Source: Pelomyxa schiedti
Taxonomy: Eukaryota; Evosea; Pelobiontida; Pelomyxidae
Assembly (NCBI GenBank): GCA_020536535.1
Contig: JAHLWZ010000791.1
Coordinates: 1 to 64,000 of the forward strand
Length of the DNA: 64,000 bases
Direction: 5' to 3'
The number at the start of each line of letters is the position of its first letter. The stretch's first letter is position 1. Both the position numbers and the translations under genes were made by a program. This document shows, one piece after another, positions 11,271 through 21,849 of this stretch. A model generated the notes under the pieces. It made no database searches, was not told the origin of the DNA, and saw only the letters and a list, made by a program, of their open reading frames with translations.

Positions 11271-12587
11271 ATGGAGTGCGACGACGATGGACGGCGGCCT
11301 CTGTGGTGGGTCCCAGGGCTCATTGTTTGGGCTGCCATCGTAGCTCTTAGGTGGGGGTATGGCCTGGGCGCGCTACACGTGGCCGGCGGCGCCGCCATCT
11401 CCTTCGACGCGGTGCTGTGGCTCCTGAAGCGCATCCACCGCCCCTCCAGCCCCGCGCACTCCTACTACGAGTCCGCCCCGCTCCCCGTTGTGCCCATCGT
11501 GACGCGGCTCTGCGGCGTCGCCGCCATCGCGGTGGCGTGGTGCACGGTGCGCGGCGGCGGCGGCAACAGCCAAGGCGAGATCGAGAGCCCCGCGCACCAC
11601 TGGGCGTGGCGGTGGGTCGACGCGGCGGGCCTGGCGGCCGTCGCGTGCTACGAGGTGCAGCAGTGCTGCCGGCTGCCAGTGGTGGCGTGCCGCGCCCTGG
11701 CGGAGGGCCGCAGCGGGGGCGTGGGGGCCGACGCGCGGGTGGGCCCGCTGGGGGCCGCCGTCGTCGGGGCCCTGGGCGGCGCGGCGGCCGGCGGCTGCGT
11801 GTGGTGGGCCAGCGGGCTGCGGGCGGTCGGGCGGGACCTGCCTTGGGGGGGCCCGGCTGCTGTGGGGGCCGTTGTGTGCGGGGTGGCTTGTGGGGCGGTT
11901 CTGTGGGCGGCCGTGAGCTCGGAGAGCCGCGGGAGCTTCGTGAGCGCCGTGGTGGTGTGCGCCGTTTGCGTGATGATTCAGTGCCTCGCTCCCACCGCTG
12001 TCTCGGTTGTGCATATCGCGGAACAGAAGGCACCTGAGGTTATTATGGGAACACCTGCCGGTTTGGGTTTGGCTTTGGATGTCGCTGGGGCTGAAGCCAG
12101 GAAGCCATCAAAGTGGGGCGTACTGCTTCCCATGTTTGGCAGAATGATAGTCCGGACACTTGGGGGAGGCTATGCTGCAGCTAGTAGGAAAGTTGAACCT
12201 ACTCAACTCTTGAACACTCCACCTGTGCCGCCGCCACCTATCGTTGAATTCATTCCATCATCGCCACACACACAATGGATCAAGCACGTTATTTCTTGCT
12301 GTTTAGCACTCGTCTGCCTTGGGGCCACGGCATATCAGAACGCCGGAGCTCCGTCTTCAGATAGACTGGAAGATACTGAGGATACTGTAAGCATATACCA
12401 CAACAACAGCAGCCTAGCTCGCTCTCTGCGCCACATTGGAAGAATTCTGTCCTGGGACCTCATCAATTCCATTGCCGGTATTTACTCCATCAAGTTGCTT
12501 TTTGGAGATGTGGCCACACCCGGCCTGTGGTTGCGTACTACACAAGTTGTTCTAATATGCTGTTTCTTCTGTGCATCAGTAAGCTAA
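11271..12587 (+). CDS. polytopic membrane protein of unknown function, GC-rich
   Basis: A single open frame of 438 residues from a clear ATG, without a visible intron. I count about eight or nine hydrophobic segments, for example WWVPGLIVWAAIVAL near the start, LGAAVVGALGGAAAGGCVWW in the middle and TTQVVLICCFFCA at the end. A hydrophilic Pro-rich loop lies near residues 300-335 and a possible N-glycosylation site (NNSS) near 375. I recognise no family. The first 700 bp are extremely GC-rich with strong G/C third positions, while the last 550 bp have ordinary composition, so base use changes inside one gene. Long frames on the other phases and strand here are products of the GC bias. Confidence 0.75.
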   Translation: MECDDDGRRPLWWVPGLIVWAAIVALRWGYGLGALHVAGGAAISFDAVLWLLKRIHRPSSPAHSYYESAPLPVVPIVTRLCGVAAIAVAWCTVRGGGGNSQGEIESPAHHWAWRWVDAAGLAAVACYEVQQCCRLPVVACRALAEGRSGGVGADARVGPLGAAVVGALGGAAAGGCVWWASGLRAVGRDLPWGGPAAVGAVVCGVACGAVLWAAVSSESRGSFVSAVVVCAVCVMIQCLAPTAVSVVHIAEQKAPEVIMGTPAGLGLALDVAGAEARKPSKWGVLLPMFGRMIVRTLGGGYAAASRKVEPTQLLNTPPVPPPPIVEFIPSSPHTQWIKHVISCCLALVCLGATAYQNAGAPSSDRLEDTEDTVSIYHNNSSLARSLRHIGRILSWDLINSIAGIYSIKLLFGDVATPGLWLRTTQVVLICCFFCASVS

Positions 12588-12821
12588 TCACCTCAATGCT
12601 TGTTTGGATAATACCAGCCGGCATTATATCACACCTCACTTCAAAACTGTAAATCACTAAAGCAAATTTCCATCCCACTCTGTTGCCCTTCTGTGGGCAC
12701 CTTTCTACTTGGTTCTTGTTACTGAAGAGATAATTCTTTGTGTTTAGCCGAAAATAGAGACTGGGACCAATGAAAGGCAGAGGAAAAAAACAAAAAAGAA
12801 AAAAATAATTAAGAAATAGAG
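12588..12821. other. intergenic, promoter of Rpt4 gene
   Basis: A 234-bp gap between two plus-strand genes. It is A-rich directly before the Rpt4 ATG (AAAAAAACAAAAAAGAAAAA). No other feature is seen. Confidence 0.5.
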
Positions 12822-14559
12822 ATGGCGACCACAACACCAGTGATTGACCCGGCACGTCGGAGTGCGTTGGTGGAGTATGCCCGACGAGTGCGTGATCACA
12901 CGGAACAGGAAGGCAAGGTTAAAGAGAGTGCGTTGAGCCCCCGCCCTTTGGTTTTGTTTTTTTGTTTTTTTTTTTTTTCTTTTCTCGCACAGCTTGTGGT
13001 TGGGTTTGTTTTCTGTTGTTGTTTTACTGGGAGTAATTTGTGTAGTGAGGGAGACGTTGTCGGTGGCAAAGAGAGACTACGACAAAACCGAAGAAGACCT
13101 AAAGGCTCTCCAAAGTGTGGGCCAAATCATCGGCGAGGTTCTAAGGCAGCTTGGTGAAGACAAGTGTATGTCCTACACTCCTTTGTTTTTTCTGAAAAAA
13201 AACAACCCTCTCCACTCTCCTTATGAATTACTGTCGCTTACATATTATTGCTGCCTAGATATTGTCAAAGCAAGCAATGGGCCTCGCTATCTTGTGGGGT
13301 GTCGTGTGGGCCTCGACAGATCAAATATACAAAATGGGACCCGAGTTGCTCTTGATATGACTACTCTCACTATTATGAGGGCACTCCCAAGGTGCGCTTT
13401 CCCTCTATTAAATTAGGTTTATCCTCTTTCCATAGAGAAGTGGACCCACTCGTTTTCCACATGCGGGCGGAAGATCCTGGGAATGTTACATACAGCTCCG
13501 TTGGAGGATTGGCGCAACAAATCAGGGAGCTTCGTGAGGTACCATAACAACGGTATTACATCCATTGACTTGATTCAAAAGGTTATCGAGCTTCCTCTTA
13601 CGAACCCGGAACTGTTCCTTCGTGTGGGAGTGAAACCACCAAAGGGTGTGCTTCTGTATGGGCCCCCAGGCACTGGGAAGACCCTGCTTGCTAGAGCAAT
13701 TGCATCTAACATGGACTGCAATTTCCTTAAGGTATCTTCCCTCCTTTTTTTTTGACATCTAAATTTTTACCTAAACTGCTTTTTCCTGTAGGTGGTGTCC
13801 AGTGCTATAGTAGACAAGTACATCGGAGAGAGTGCCCGCATTATACGTGAAATGTTTGGCTATGCAAGAGAGCATGAACCTTGCATCATATTTATGGATG
13901 AAATTGATGCCATTGGTGGAAAACGTTATTCTGAGGGTACATCCGCTGACAGAGAAATCCAACGCACTCTTATGGAGGTGAACATTAATGCTATTTCGCG
14001 ACCATCGTTCCTTATACAAAATTTTTAGCTCCTTAATCAAATGGATGGCTTCACTGAGCTCGGGAAAGTTAAAATGATAATGGCAACAAATCGACCAGAT
14101 GTCTTAGATCCCGCACTTCTAAGGCCAGGCCGACTTGATAGAAAGGTTGAAATTCCGTTACCAAATGAACAAGCTCGTATCGAAATTCTCAAAATTCACT
14201 CCGGCCCAATCACAAAAAGAGGAGAAATTGGTATCCAAAATTTTTTTTGCTCAACACCAACCTAATGTCAAAATAGATTTTGAATCGATAGCCAAGCTTG
14301 CAGACACATTCAATGGTGCCGATTTGAGGAATGTTTGCACCGAAGCCGGTGTGTAGTTCTTGTGCTGGGTTTTTTCCCTCACGTCTAAAACCAGGTATGT
14401 TCGCCATAAGAGATGAGCGGGACTTTGTCATTGAAGAAGACTTCATGAAGGCAGTTCGAAAAGTGGCCGAAAACAAGAAACTCGAGAGTATGTTTATATT
14501 GTGTATTTTTATGGTCTCACTTTTTTCAAACAGCCCAACTTAACTATGAAAAACTGTAA
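12822..14559 (+). CDS. RPT4: 26S proteasome regulatory ATPase subunit Rpt4 (PSMC6)
   Basis: AAA+ ATPase of the 19S base that unfolds ubiquitinated substrates. Exon 1 runs 12822-12917. Later exons give the coiled coil ([20 protein letters not shown]), the OB-fold part ([20 protein letters not shown]), Walker A GPPGTGKT (near 13660), the pore loop and [17 protein letters not shown] (13815-13870), Walker [15 protein letters not shown] (near 13890-13925), sensor-1 [20 protein letters not shown] with Arg fingers (about 14075-14130) and the C-terminal lid with [12 protein letters not shown]. The last intron is 14488-14533 and the protein ends LNYEKL, without an HbYX motif, as is usual for Rpt4. Length near 390 residues matches the family. 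Choice of Rpt4 over other Rpt subunits rests on the N-terminal coiled coil and on [13 protein letters not shown]. Confidence 0.95.
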
Positions 14560-15114
14560 AAAGAGATAGGATTTTTTGCTCACTTCTTTTCCTGTATCAT
14601 ATCCTGCCATACTTTTACTAGACTTCTTCAGGAATCTTTCCTAAGAAGCAAAAATGGTAGGAAACAACAAAAAGCTTGTGTAAAGTATTGGTGCAACCAT
14701 AGCCACCGTTGTACCGACTTCTCACCAAGCAACAAACCCTTGTGGTTTATCTTTTACTTGCGCACAAAAAGTACCCATTCCACGTTACATGCAGGCGGAC
14801 CAGTGAGTAATTCAATACAGTCTTTTCTTTTTGCAAACAAAAACTTCTTTACCGCACTTCTTCCCAGCAAAGAGGACATGCATACCACACACAAATAACA
14901 AATTCCCCAAAATAAAAATGTGGGAGGGCCCGTACGGGCAGACGAGCTCCACACCGGTATGGGGCTTGGCATTCCGGCTAAATCGTGGTTCCTCCTGGCC
15001 ACCTAAGTAACCACCTCCCACGGAAAAAACCGGGAAGAGTGGGGAGAATAAAAGCCAAGCAGCCGACGGACAAATACTTATGGGTTTAGATTTGGTTTTT
15101 TATTCCAAGATAAA
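14560..15114. other. intergenic region with an unresolved minus-strand frame
   Basis: Gap between two plus-strand genes. On the minus strand, about 15021-14754, two overlapping frames read plausibly as a small basic protein: one carries PHTGVELVCPYGPSHIFILG and GKKCGKEVFVCKKKR, the other ends in ACNVEWVLFVRK. The first lacks an ATG and I cannot join them with a normal splice pair. It may be a small gene, a pseudogene or chance. An AT-rich leader sits before the CNNM ATG. Confidence 0.35.
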
Positions 15115-16780
15115 ATGGCGCCTGTTGCGATGTGTTTGTATGTAGTGTGTGCGGTGCTGTTGGTTTTGTTGGGTGGTTTGATGTCTGGTTTGACTCTGGG
15201 GCTTCTATCCCTTGACACTACGACATTGCAGGTACGCGGGCTTTTCTGGTACTATCAGTTCTTTAGTGCCGGGGTAGGTACTGGAGAATTGTGGAACAGA
15301 GAAAGAGCGGAGTTGTGCGAGGAAAATAAGACCGTTGGTATCGCGCCATCATCTACTATTAACTACATTGTTGCTTGTTAATGCGGCAGCTATGGAAGGT
15401 TTGTGTCTTCACAGAGGTGGTGTATTGTTAGTTACGGAACCTATAGCCCTCCCAGTTTTACTTGATGAGCTTGTTAGTACATACGCAGCTATTATAATAT
15501 CTGTCACAGTGGTGCTTGCTTTCGGAGAAATCATTCCACAAGGTAAGCAACGAAAGTACGAATTAGCTTATTAAGCTCAGCTGTTTGTAAGAGATACGGC
15601 CTGATAATTGGTATGCTAGAGTTACATCCTTTACAATTCATTTGCGAGAAGGGGCTCGTTGTACCTGGTTCGTGTGGCTGCTTGTTGTTATAGTTCTACC
15701 AATAGGCTGGCCAGTAAGTAAACTGCTGGACTTTATACTAGGTCCGAGCCACCAAGGCACTTTTTACCCGCGGAGGCAATTGGCCGAGCTTGTGAAAATT
15801 CATGGTGAACATGGTCTCACTCAGGATGAAGTTGATGTTATATCAGGGGCACTCGGTCTGTATTTGTGCTTTACAAATATCCAACTAACTTGTCAAGGAA
15901 GAGCTGCAAGGAAAGACTGTGGCGAAAGTTATGACACCACTTGAGCATGTATTTATGCTCTCTGATGACGAACAACTTGACATGGCAACTCGCACACGGC
16001 TTGTCGAATCAGGGCACAGCAGAGTGCCAGTGTGTCACAGCGGAGATCGCAATAACGTGGTAGGTGTCGTTCTTGTCAAACAGTTGATTATTTTGGAGCC
16101 ATCCCTCAAAACGCCTGTGGCTTCCTTGAACCTGCAAAAGCCAGTTTCCGTTTCCAGTAAAACTGCTCTGTTCGATGCACTTGTATGTACATTGATCACT
16201 TGAAAGTCAACCAAGGGCCTTAAACAGAACCTTTTCTTGAGTAGTAGATCACACCTGGTATTGGTGCACAACGAAGAAGATAGCAAGTATGCAGGGGCAC
16301 TAATTAGTACAACCCAACAAATTCTAAGAAGAATCATTGGAATTGTTACCCTGGAAGATGTAATAGAAGAGCTCATACAAGAGGAGATAGTAGATGAAAC
16401 AGACCAATATATAGACGTTGCTCATCAAGTATTTTTTTCAAAAAAAAAAAAAAAAACACCACCTGTAACTTAAACCTCAAAAGGTGCGGGTTCAAAGGTC
16501 GTCAACAATTCACGCGGCTTCCACACTGAAAGAAATAGCTATCTCGCAACAGCACCAACAACAGCAACAACCAAGGAGCCCACATCGACCCACGTGGGCG
16601 ATGCAAGTAGCACACGCGCAACCCATAAGTCACCTACGTAACTGCGAGCAAATACCCGCCGACACGGCTGCCTCACAGTCCCCAACACCTACAGCGAGCA
16701 CGGTGCAGCCACGAGATCTCTTAGTCTCTTGCACAGCACCCCCTCAGCCTCCCTCGTGCACCACCGAACAGCGAGTGTGA
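15115..16780 (+). CDS. CNNM/DUF21-CBS metal transporter
   Basis: Member of the CNNM/Mam3/CorC family linked to Mg2+ transport across plasma or vacuolar membranes. Exon 1 encodes a first helix ending [20 protein letters not shown], the family signature. Next come [17 protein letters not shown], then [18 protein letters not shown] joined to [12 protein letters not shown] across a short intron, and the last helix [24 protein letters not shown] pair follows: CBS1 from [17 protein letters not shown] to [13 protein letters not shown] (about 15920-16095), and CBS2 from [15 protein letters not shown] to [20 protein letters not shown] (about 16250-16395). The tail after a poly-A-containing intron (near 16430-16480) is Gln/His/Thr/Pro-rich. 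Introns are short and mostly inferred from restored frame. Confidence 0.88.
16548..16575 (+). repeat. CAA/CAG-type polyglutamine tract
   Basis: A run of CAN codons within the CNNM C-terminal tail encodes QQHQQQQQ. Confidence 0.8.
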
Positions 16781-17003
16781 TCTTGCGAGTTTCCAAACAA
16801 CTTTTGTTTCTGGGAAAGGTGAATGAGAAAATCCAAGTACGGCATCGCGGTGCGTGCAACACAAAAAAATTCTTTATTTTGCATGCTTATTCATGTATTG
16901 GTGTGGATTATTTCACAACCACAGCTGTTGAGCCAGTTTGGAGGTGAGGTAAGGGACAATATGATCGAGACCAATCGATGCTTGAAAAATGAATGGGTCA
17001 ACC
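16781..17003. other. convergent intergenic spacer
   Basis: Spacer of 223 bp between the 3' ends of the CNNM gene (plus) and SPO11 (minus). No further feature is seen. Confidence 0.5.
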
Positions 17004-18873
17004 TTAACAAACCGCACACATACTGAGGGCTTCAATCTCCATCTTGCACTTCTTCTCCAGCATCACTTCAACTGTAAAGAGGTTCAGACACGAAAGAACC
17101 TTGAAAGCTTGGTTACCCTGGGCTTTCCATGTCAGATTCTTCTTTAAGACATGTCTGTCATTGATAAGTTCTTGTGCTTTCTTTACATCGCGAGGCCTTG
17201 ACGGACTTAGCCCTTTCCAAAAGAAAAAGGAATACAAACTTCAGGGGGATCAAGCATTCTGGATTAACCTTTTGAATATCACAGGAGTGAATACCAAGCC
17301 ATTTTATTCCAGGTGTTGCCTGTTCTTATATTAGTTTCGAAGAAGTAGAACACAACTACATGCCATTGTATCTGAAAATAGTCCCATTGCACGTGATCCT
17401 GGATTTGTCAGTACAAAAAAAAAAAAAAAAAAGGATGAGCAATGCCTGCAGAATAGATACACAAGATCTCAATTCCATCAGGATCCCAGTCCATAACACC
17501 TGCCTCAGTTTTACTTTAAAATGATAATCAATCATTAACCATAAACAGGGAGGTTGAATCTTCGCCACAATTCATGCAAAAATACGCGAGTGGCCACATC
17601 TACTAATGTTGATTGTGCTCCCGAAATATGGTTGCTTAGAATAACCTGGGTATCCTCTCCCACTTACAATAATCTGTACGAATATTAACTCATGCAGTTT
17701 GAGTGTAAATTTGCAAGAGAACGTACGCAGGGTTCATGGCACTGCCAGTAATTGGTAGAGCAAAGCCACTACATGGCAATAAGGAAATATTAGGCAGCTT
17801 ATTAGAACCTGGAAAGCAGAATGCTTTTCTATAACCAGAATATATCTTGCGGATGTTATAATCTTGATGAGGTGGGGCAGTGAAACGGAATGGAATGAGT
17901 ATTACCTTATCAACTCTACCAACATATAAGGTTATTGTTGAAGGACATTACTACTACTAATTTGCTCGATACCCACTTTGTAATCAGTGTTGGTATTGGA
18001 ATGCCACTGGAAGTTGTTGCGCAGCTTACCAGCCCACCATCATAACTAAAATCTATGTTTCCAGCCACTACTCCTTTTGGATTGGCCTGTGCATAAAGCT
18101 TAGGAGGCCAAAAACTACCCTTAGGTGGCAAAAAATCACGCACAACTATGTTTAAACTGTGTCTTGGAGTTTGGAGGAGTGCAGCTATCTTGTATGGAGT
18201 TAGCAAATTACTGTAAGATAATACACATTTTCTATTGCGTTGTCAGTCTTTCCCTGTGACCTGAACGAGAGAGTGAGGTACTTTTACCCTCCCATTTTGG
18301 AGTTACCTGAACAGAGTAACGTCTGTATAATATATTTCCCTATTGGAGATTAAAAATATGGATACAAATCGTGGCAACCTTTTGGTGAAGATCAATTTGG
18401 CTTTAACAATTCTATAAATCATAGACAACAGTCGAGTCATAATAGCTGCGGCATATGAGTATTGGGAAAATGGAATTTGTTACTACCGAAACTACGGGAA
18501 GTTGAAGAACTCCCCCATTTCACTTCAGAAAAATGTTCCAATCCCGTGTGACTAATACCACTCCCTGTGTCATATTCCACATTTTCGGCACTAGTGCGTT
18601 GTTGAGGTGCAATCACTTTTCCTTCTAGGTAACGCCACTCACCTTCTACGATTAGCAAATACAAAAGCCGGCTTTTTGTGAGCTCCATTAGCGCACTGAA
18701 CGAGATCCACCAGTAACTGTTGTAAAATTCCTTCAATTTTCTGTGGGTGTTTGGTCAGGAGCATAAGCGCACAGTCCACATTCTCAACCAGATCGTACCT
18801 GACACAAATCCTCCGGCTGGCTTTCACTCACGACGCCCAAAGAAGATTTCCTTTCGATCTCACACCCCTCCAT
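17004..18873 (-). CDS. SPO11: Spo11 / topoisomerase VI A-like meiotic DSB transesterase
   Basis: Makes the programmed DNA double-strand breaks that start meiotic recombination. Reading the minus strand through many ~50-bp introns gives all family landmarks in order. These are a 5Y-CAP region with YAAAIMTRLLSMIYRIVKAK then REIYYTDVTLF (18308-18341; the second Tyr is the expected catalytic residue), TPRHSLNIVVRDFLPPKGSF then NPKGVVAGNIDFSYDGGLVS (about 18030-18165), the Toprim Glu motif ILVIEKHSAFQ (near 17820-17860), IIVSGRGYP, DVATRVFLHELWRRFNLP, and the Toprim Asp motif GVMDWDPDGIEILCIYSAG (17440-17500). The C-terminal exons include KWLGIHSCDIQ, LIPL and EVMLEKKCKMEIEALS, then the stop at 17004. 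Start ATG 18873 begins MEGCEIERKSSLGV; an apparent upstream extension of the frame runs through the tRNA and is rejected. Every catalytic position expected of an active enzyme appears present. Confidence 0.92.
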
Positions 18874-19011
18874 AGTGTCAATGTCACTGTCTTTTTTTTT
18901 TAATTTCCCGTTTCTCCTGTCAACTTGCCAAACGCCAACATTTCCTACGCCTGCGCCAAAGTAAACGATAAAACATAAACAATAAAATCCGGAGCGGGAA
19001 GAAAACTTAAT

Positions 19012-19082
19012 GGCCCCGCTCAGAATCGAACTGAGATCAAGAGAGCCAAAATCTCCCATACTAACCATTATACTACGGAGCC
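19012..19082 (-). tRNA. tRNA-Gln (anticodon UUG)
   Basis: Folds as a full cloverleaf on the minus strand. The acceptor stem GGCTCCG pairs with CGGGGCC (one T-G wobble), the D arm contains TAATGGTTAG, and the anticodon stem GGAGA pairs with TCTCT around the loop TTTTGGC, giving UUG for codon CAA. The T arm CTCAG-TTCGATT-CTGAG is perfect. No intron and no encoded CCA, as expected for a nuclear gene. The internal B box is AGTTCGATTCT. It sits about 140 bp upstream of SPO11 on the same strand. A broken second copy is at 25377-25424 and 26217-26235. Confidence 0.93.
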
Positions 19083-19426
19083 TTCACAGTTTGGTGTGTG
19101 GTGAACAGAGTTCGTTCTGCTGCATTGCCTTTTTATCAGAAAGAAAAAATGATGGATATGTGGTTCGAACCAAACACAACACCTGAAATCGGCGAGTTTG
19201 TTGTCATTCCGTTGTCATTCCAGTGTTCCACCTCAACCGGCAATGTCCCTCTCAATTGTCCACACGAGCGCAAAAACCTTTTCTTAATCGCGTTTGAGAA
19301 CAAGGCAAAAAAAAGAGCAAAACAAAAAAGGGAGAATAAAAGGAAGAAGGGGCACGCGGTACTCACCTCGCATCATCTGCACGAAAGAATGAGCAGCGAT
19401 ATCTCCTCCGCTCACCAAGGTCCATC
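19083..19426. other. intergenic leader of repeated-family gene copy 1
   Basis: An AT- and A-rich spacer between the tRNA and the first ATG of the repeated-family gene. An open frame crosses it but has no convincing start or protein character. Its tRNA-proximal flank (18955-19080) recurs at 25320-25424. Confidence 0.5.
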
Positions 19427-21493
19427 ATGCGGAATCACACCGAGAGCGAGTTGACAGGTCTCCCCCAAGACATCCCGGAGCCGCTCGGGGTCGCACCACA
19501 GGGCACCAACACCACCCCGAAAGGCGATCCCGCTCCCCGCTCCAGCCAGCGAAAGAGGCTCAGAAGAGGCAAGCACCCCCCTTCGGCAGCCACCAGCGCA
19601 ACAACCAAGCCTGTGTCGGGCTCGTCACTTCCAAACCCCAACACCCCCAAAGTTGCTTCATCATCATCCTCTTTAACCACAACCACCACCGCCTCTTTGG
19701 CGTCTCCTTCTCTGTCTGAATCCCGCTCGTCCTCCACCTCATCGTCGCAGAGATAACTAGCTACCAAAACCAAGACCCCTTCCTCTTCGTCCTCATCCTC
19801 CTCATCCATAGTAGTAACCTCGAGCCAGAAGAACGTGAATCCCCCAAAATCCAAAAAGGGGAGGGTAGATGAAGAGGCGGAGCCACGCAAACCACTCGTT
19901 GTCGGTCTCACTCCAACCCTCACCATCACACCTGCTGAACGGGAACGAGCCTCAGAAACAGTAACAAATGCGCCAGGCCTCATAGCCTCCTCTTCAATAC
20001 AGTCAGAGGAGCCAATTGGAACTCAAGAAAGCCTCACCAGCAATGCCTCCGAACATAAATCCGCGGTTCTGTCCCACACCGCAACAACACCAGCAGTCAA
20101 TAATAGTGCAGAAAGAAGAATGACTTCCACAGGAGTGACGCCAGTGGGAGACGTAACCATTTCTCCTGGAAACTTCCAAGTTCCAAAGTCGGTGGAGCCG
20201 GACATCGAAGGAATTCTCTTGAGAGATCAGATGGTGAACCTCCTGGCGGGAACTCTTCCCCGGTGCGGGGGTGCCTCTGCCCTGCGAGTCTTGACGCCGT
20301 CGTTGTTATATCCTGTCTTCAATTGGGCAAGAGCAACTGAGAAGAGGCTTGTCATCGTGCTCCGCACAAGCGCACGTCAAGGAATCCCAGACAAGCGAGT
20401 CCTGAAGCTCGGACTCCTGCAGGATGCAGGTGTAATATCCTCCGAGATGGAAGACAATCCCGTTTGGCGTCACCCTGAAGACCGCTTCTGGGTGACATGT
20501 GCTGGAGAGGATCACTACGTGGTTGTGGAGAAGAAGGGTAGAGGGTTCCCTTCCATTTTCAAGCTTCGAAACTTGCAAAGCCCGGGAGATTCGAGGGTAT
20601 TGTTAGTGCACAATGATCCTCCCCCTGGAGTATTTCACTGCAGGACAAACAGCCACTGGATCCTTTATCAATGTGGAGGTGAACCAGAATTTTACATTGA
20701 GCCTGCCCTTCTGCCCGCATCACCGATTAGAAGTTGCCTGTCCTCCCTGTTGAAATTCAAACAAGAAGACCTGGGCTTGTTGGAAGGCCACATTATATCC
20801 TTGGTACTTCTGAGCAAGAGGGAGCCCCACCTGGCGCTCCTCATTTCTCAGAAGGTGAACCCGACTGAGCATCAGATACTCTTTTGGGATGTGAAGAAGT
20901 CCATGGAAAGCAAGCTATTCCACGAGATGGAGAGGTGGTTGGTGACTGGGATTGGCCTGCACGGCGAGACCATTTTAAGCGCGCTTGTGATCAGGTCTGG
21001 TTCCTCCGGTGACGAACTGGGCGACGACGCAGTCGTGGTCGCCAAGTCATCGATGGGCAGAGTATACATCATCAAGAGGAATTCAGCACCTCTCCTCATA
21101 CAAAGTGCCGGGTCAGAAGTCAGGAACTTGTTTCGAGTTGGGAACGGAACCAATTTCTGCGTCACATATGACGGAAGATATGAAATACGAGACGTCAACA
21201 CGCCAGAGGAGGTGCTGATGACCGTCGACACCACAGGGTTCGAGAGTGTCCAGTGGGAGACAAACAGCGGGCTCATGCTGGCAACTTCAGAAAAGAGGAA
21301 TGTGGACCCCACGGATTGCACCAAATCCGACACCATCCAGCACATTCACGTGACAAACGTGGAGGACAACAGATCACTGTGCAGTCTGAAGTTGATTCAA
21401 CGTTGGTACGCTGATACCACCCTCGTCAGGTGTTTCTCGTTCTGTTCCCCTCACAACAACATCCTCCTGGCAACCACACCCCAAACCCCATAA
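19427..21493 (+). pseudogene. repeated lineage-specific gene, copy 1, with one in-frame TAA
   Basis: One continuous frame from ATG 19427 to the stop at 21491-21493, interrupted only by TAA at 19754-19756. Copy 2 has CAA at the matching place, so a single C-to-T change could explain the break. Residues 1-210 are Ser/Thr/Pro-rich and probably disordered. The rest looks like a beta-rich repeat protein with turns such as LLAGTLPRCGGASALRVLTP, DAVVVAKSSMGRVYIIKRNS and CVTYDGRYEIRDVNTPEEVL, reminiscent of a beta-propeller. I recognise no named family. It may be a pseudogene, a gene with a downstream start (ATG 19835 gives 552 residues), or a spliced or readthrough gene. It is probably a lineage-specific multigene family. 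Confidence 0.7.
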
Positions 21494-21587
21494 CCAACAA
21501 AATTTGCCGTAAAAAAAAACCTGCCCATAAGTGTTCGTTGGCGGAAATAGAGCTTACAAAAAGCCGATGAAAAAAAAGTCTGGTACA

Positions 21588-21840
21588 GGCGAAATCAAAT
21601 TAAGAGATTTCCAAAACGGGAGGGGCGAAAGTTAGGCTCTCCTTGAACCGAAAACCACCCACAGGGGACAGATAACCAAGGATACCGTGTGAGGGATGGA
21701 ATAGGCGATGGGATTTGATGCGCTCTAGCCCTGACCTTGACTGATGCTAAGGGGGCGGACCCACTACACCCTGTCTGGCGGAGGTCAACGTCGGCCTGTG
21801 TGACCCTTGGTGAGAAAATTTGGTGAGGATCCCCAAAACA
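21588..21840. repeat. repeated 3'-flanking block, copy 1
   Basis: Starts GCGAAATCAAATTAAGAGAT and ends near GGTGAGGATCCCCAAAA. The same block, with small indels and substitutions, follows copy 2 at 25008-25255. Indels between copies are not multiples of three and no frame is kept, so it does not look coding. It could be a conserved 3' UTR/terminator region, a non-coding RNA, or simply part of the duplicated unit. Confidence 0.8.
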
Positions 21841-21849
21841 AATCAAAGG

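Noticed and set aside
11347-12037. Three long frames on both strands over the GC-rich part of the membrane gene
   Set aside because: Arg/Pro-rich or His/Ala-rich composition typical of out-of-frame GC-rich DNA; only the frame from 11271 continues into the AT-normal region with hydrophobic helices.
18874-19068. Upstream extension of the SPO11 frame beginning MVSMGDFGSLDLSSILS
   Set aside because: It reads straight through the tRNA-Gln, so it is not a protein start; ATG 18873 is used instead.
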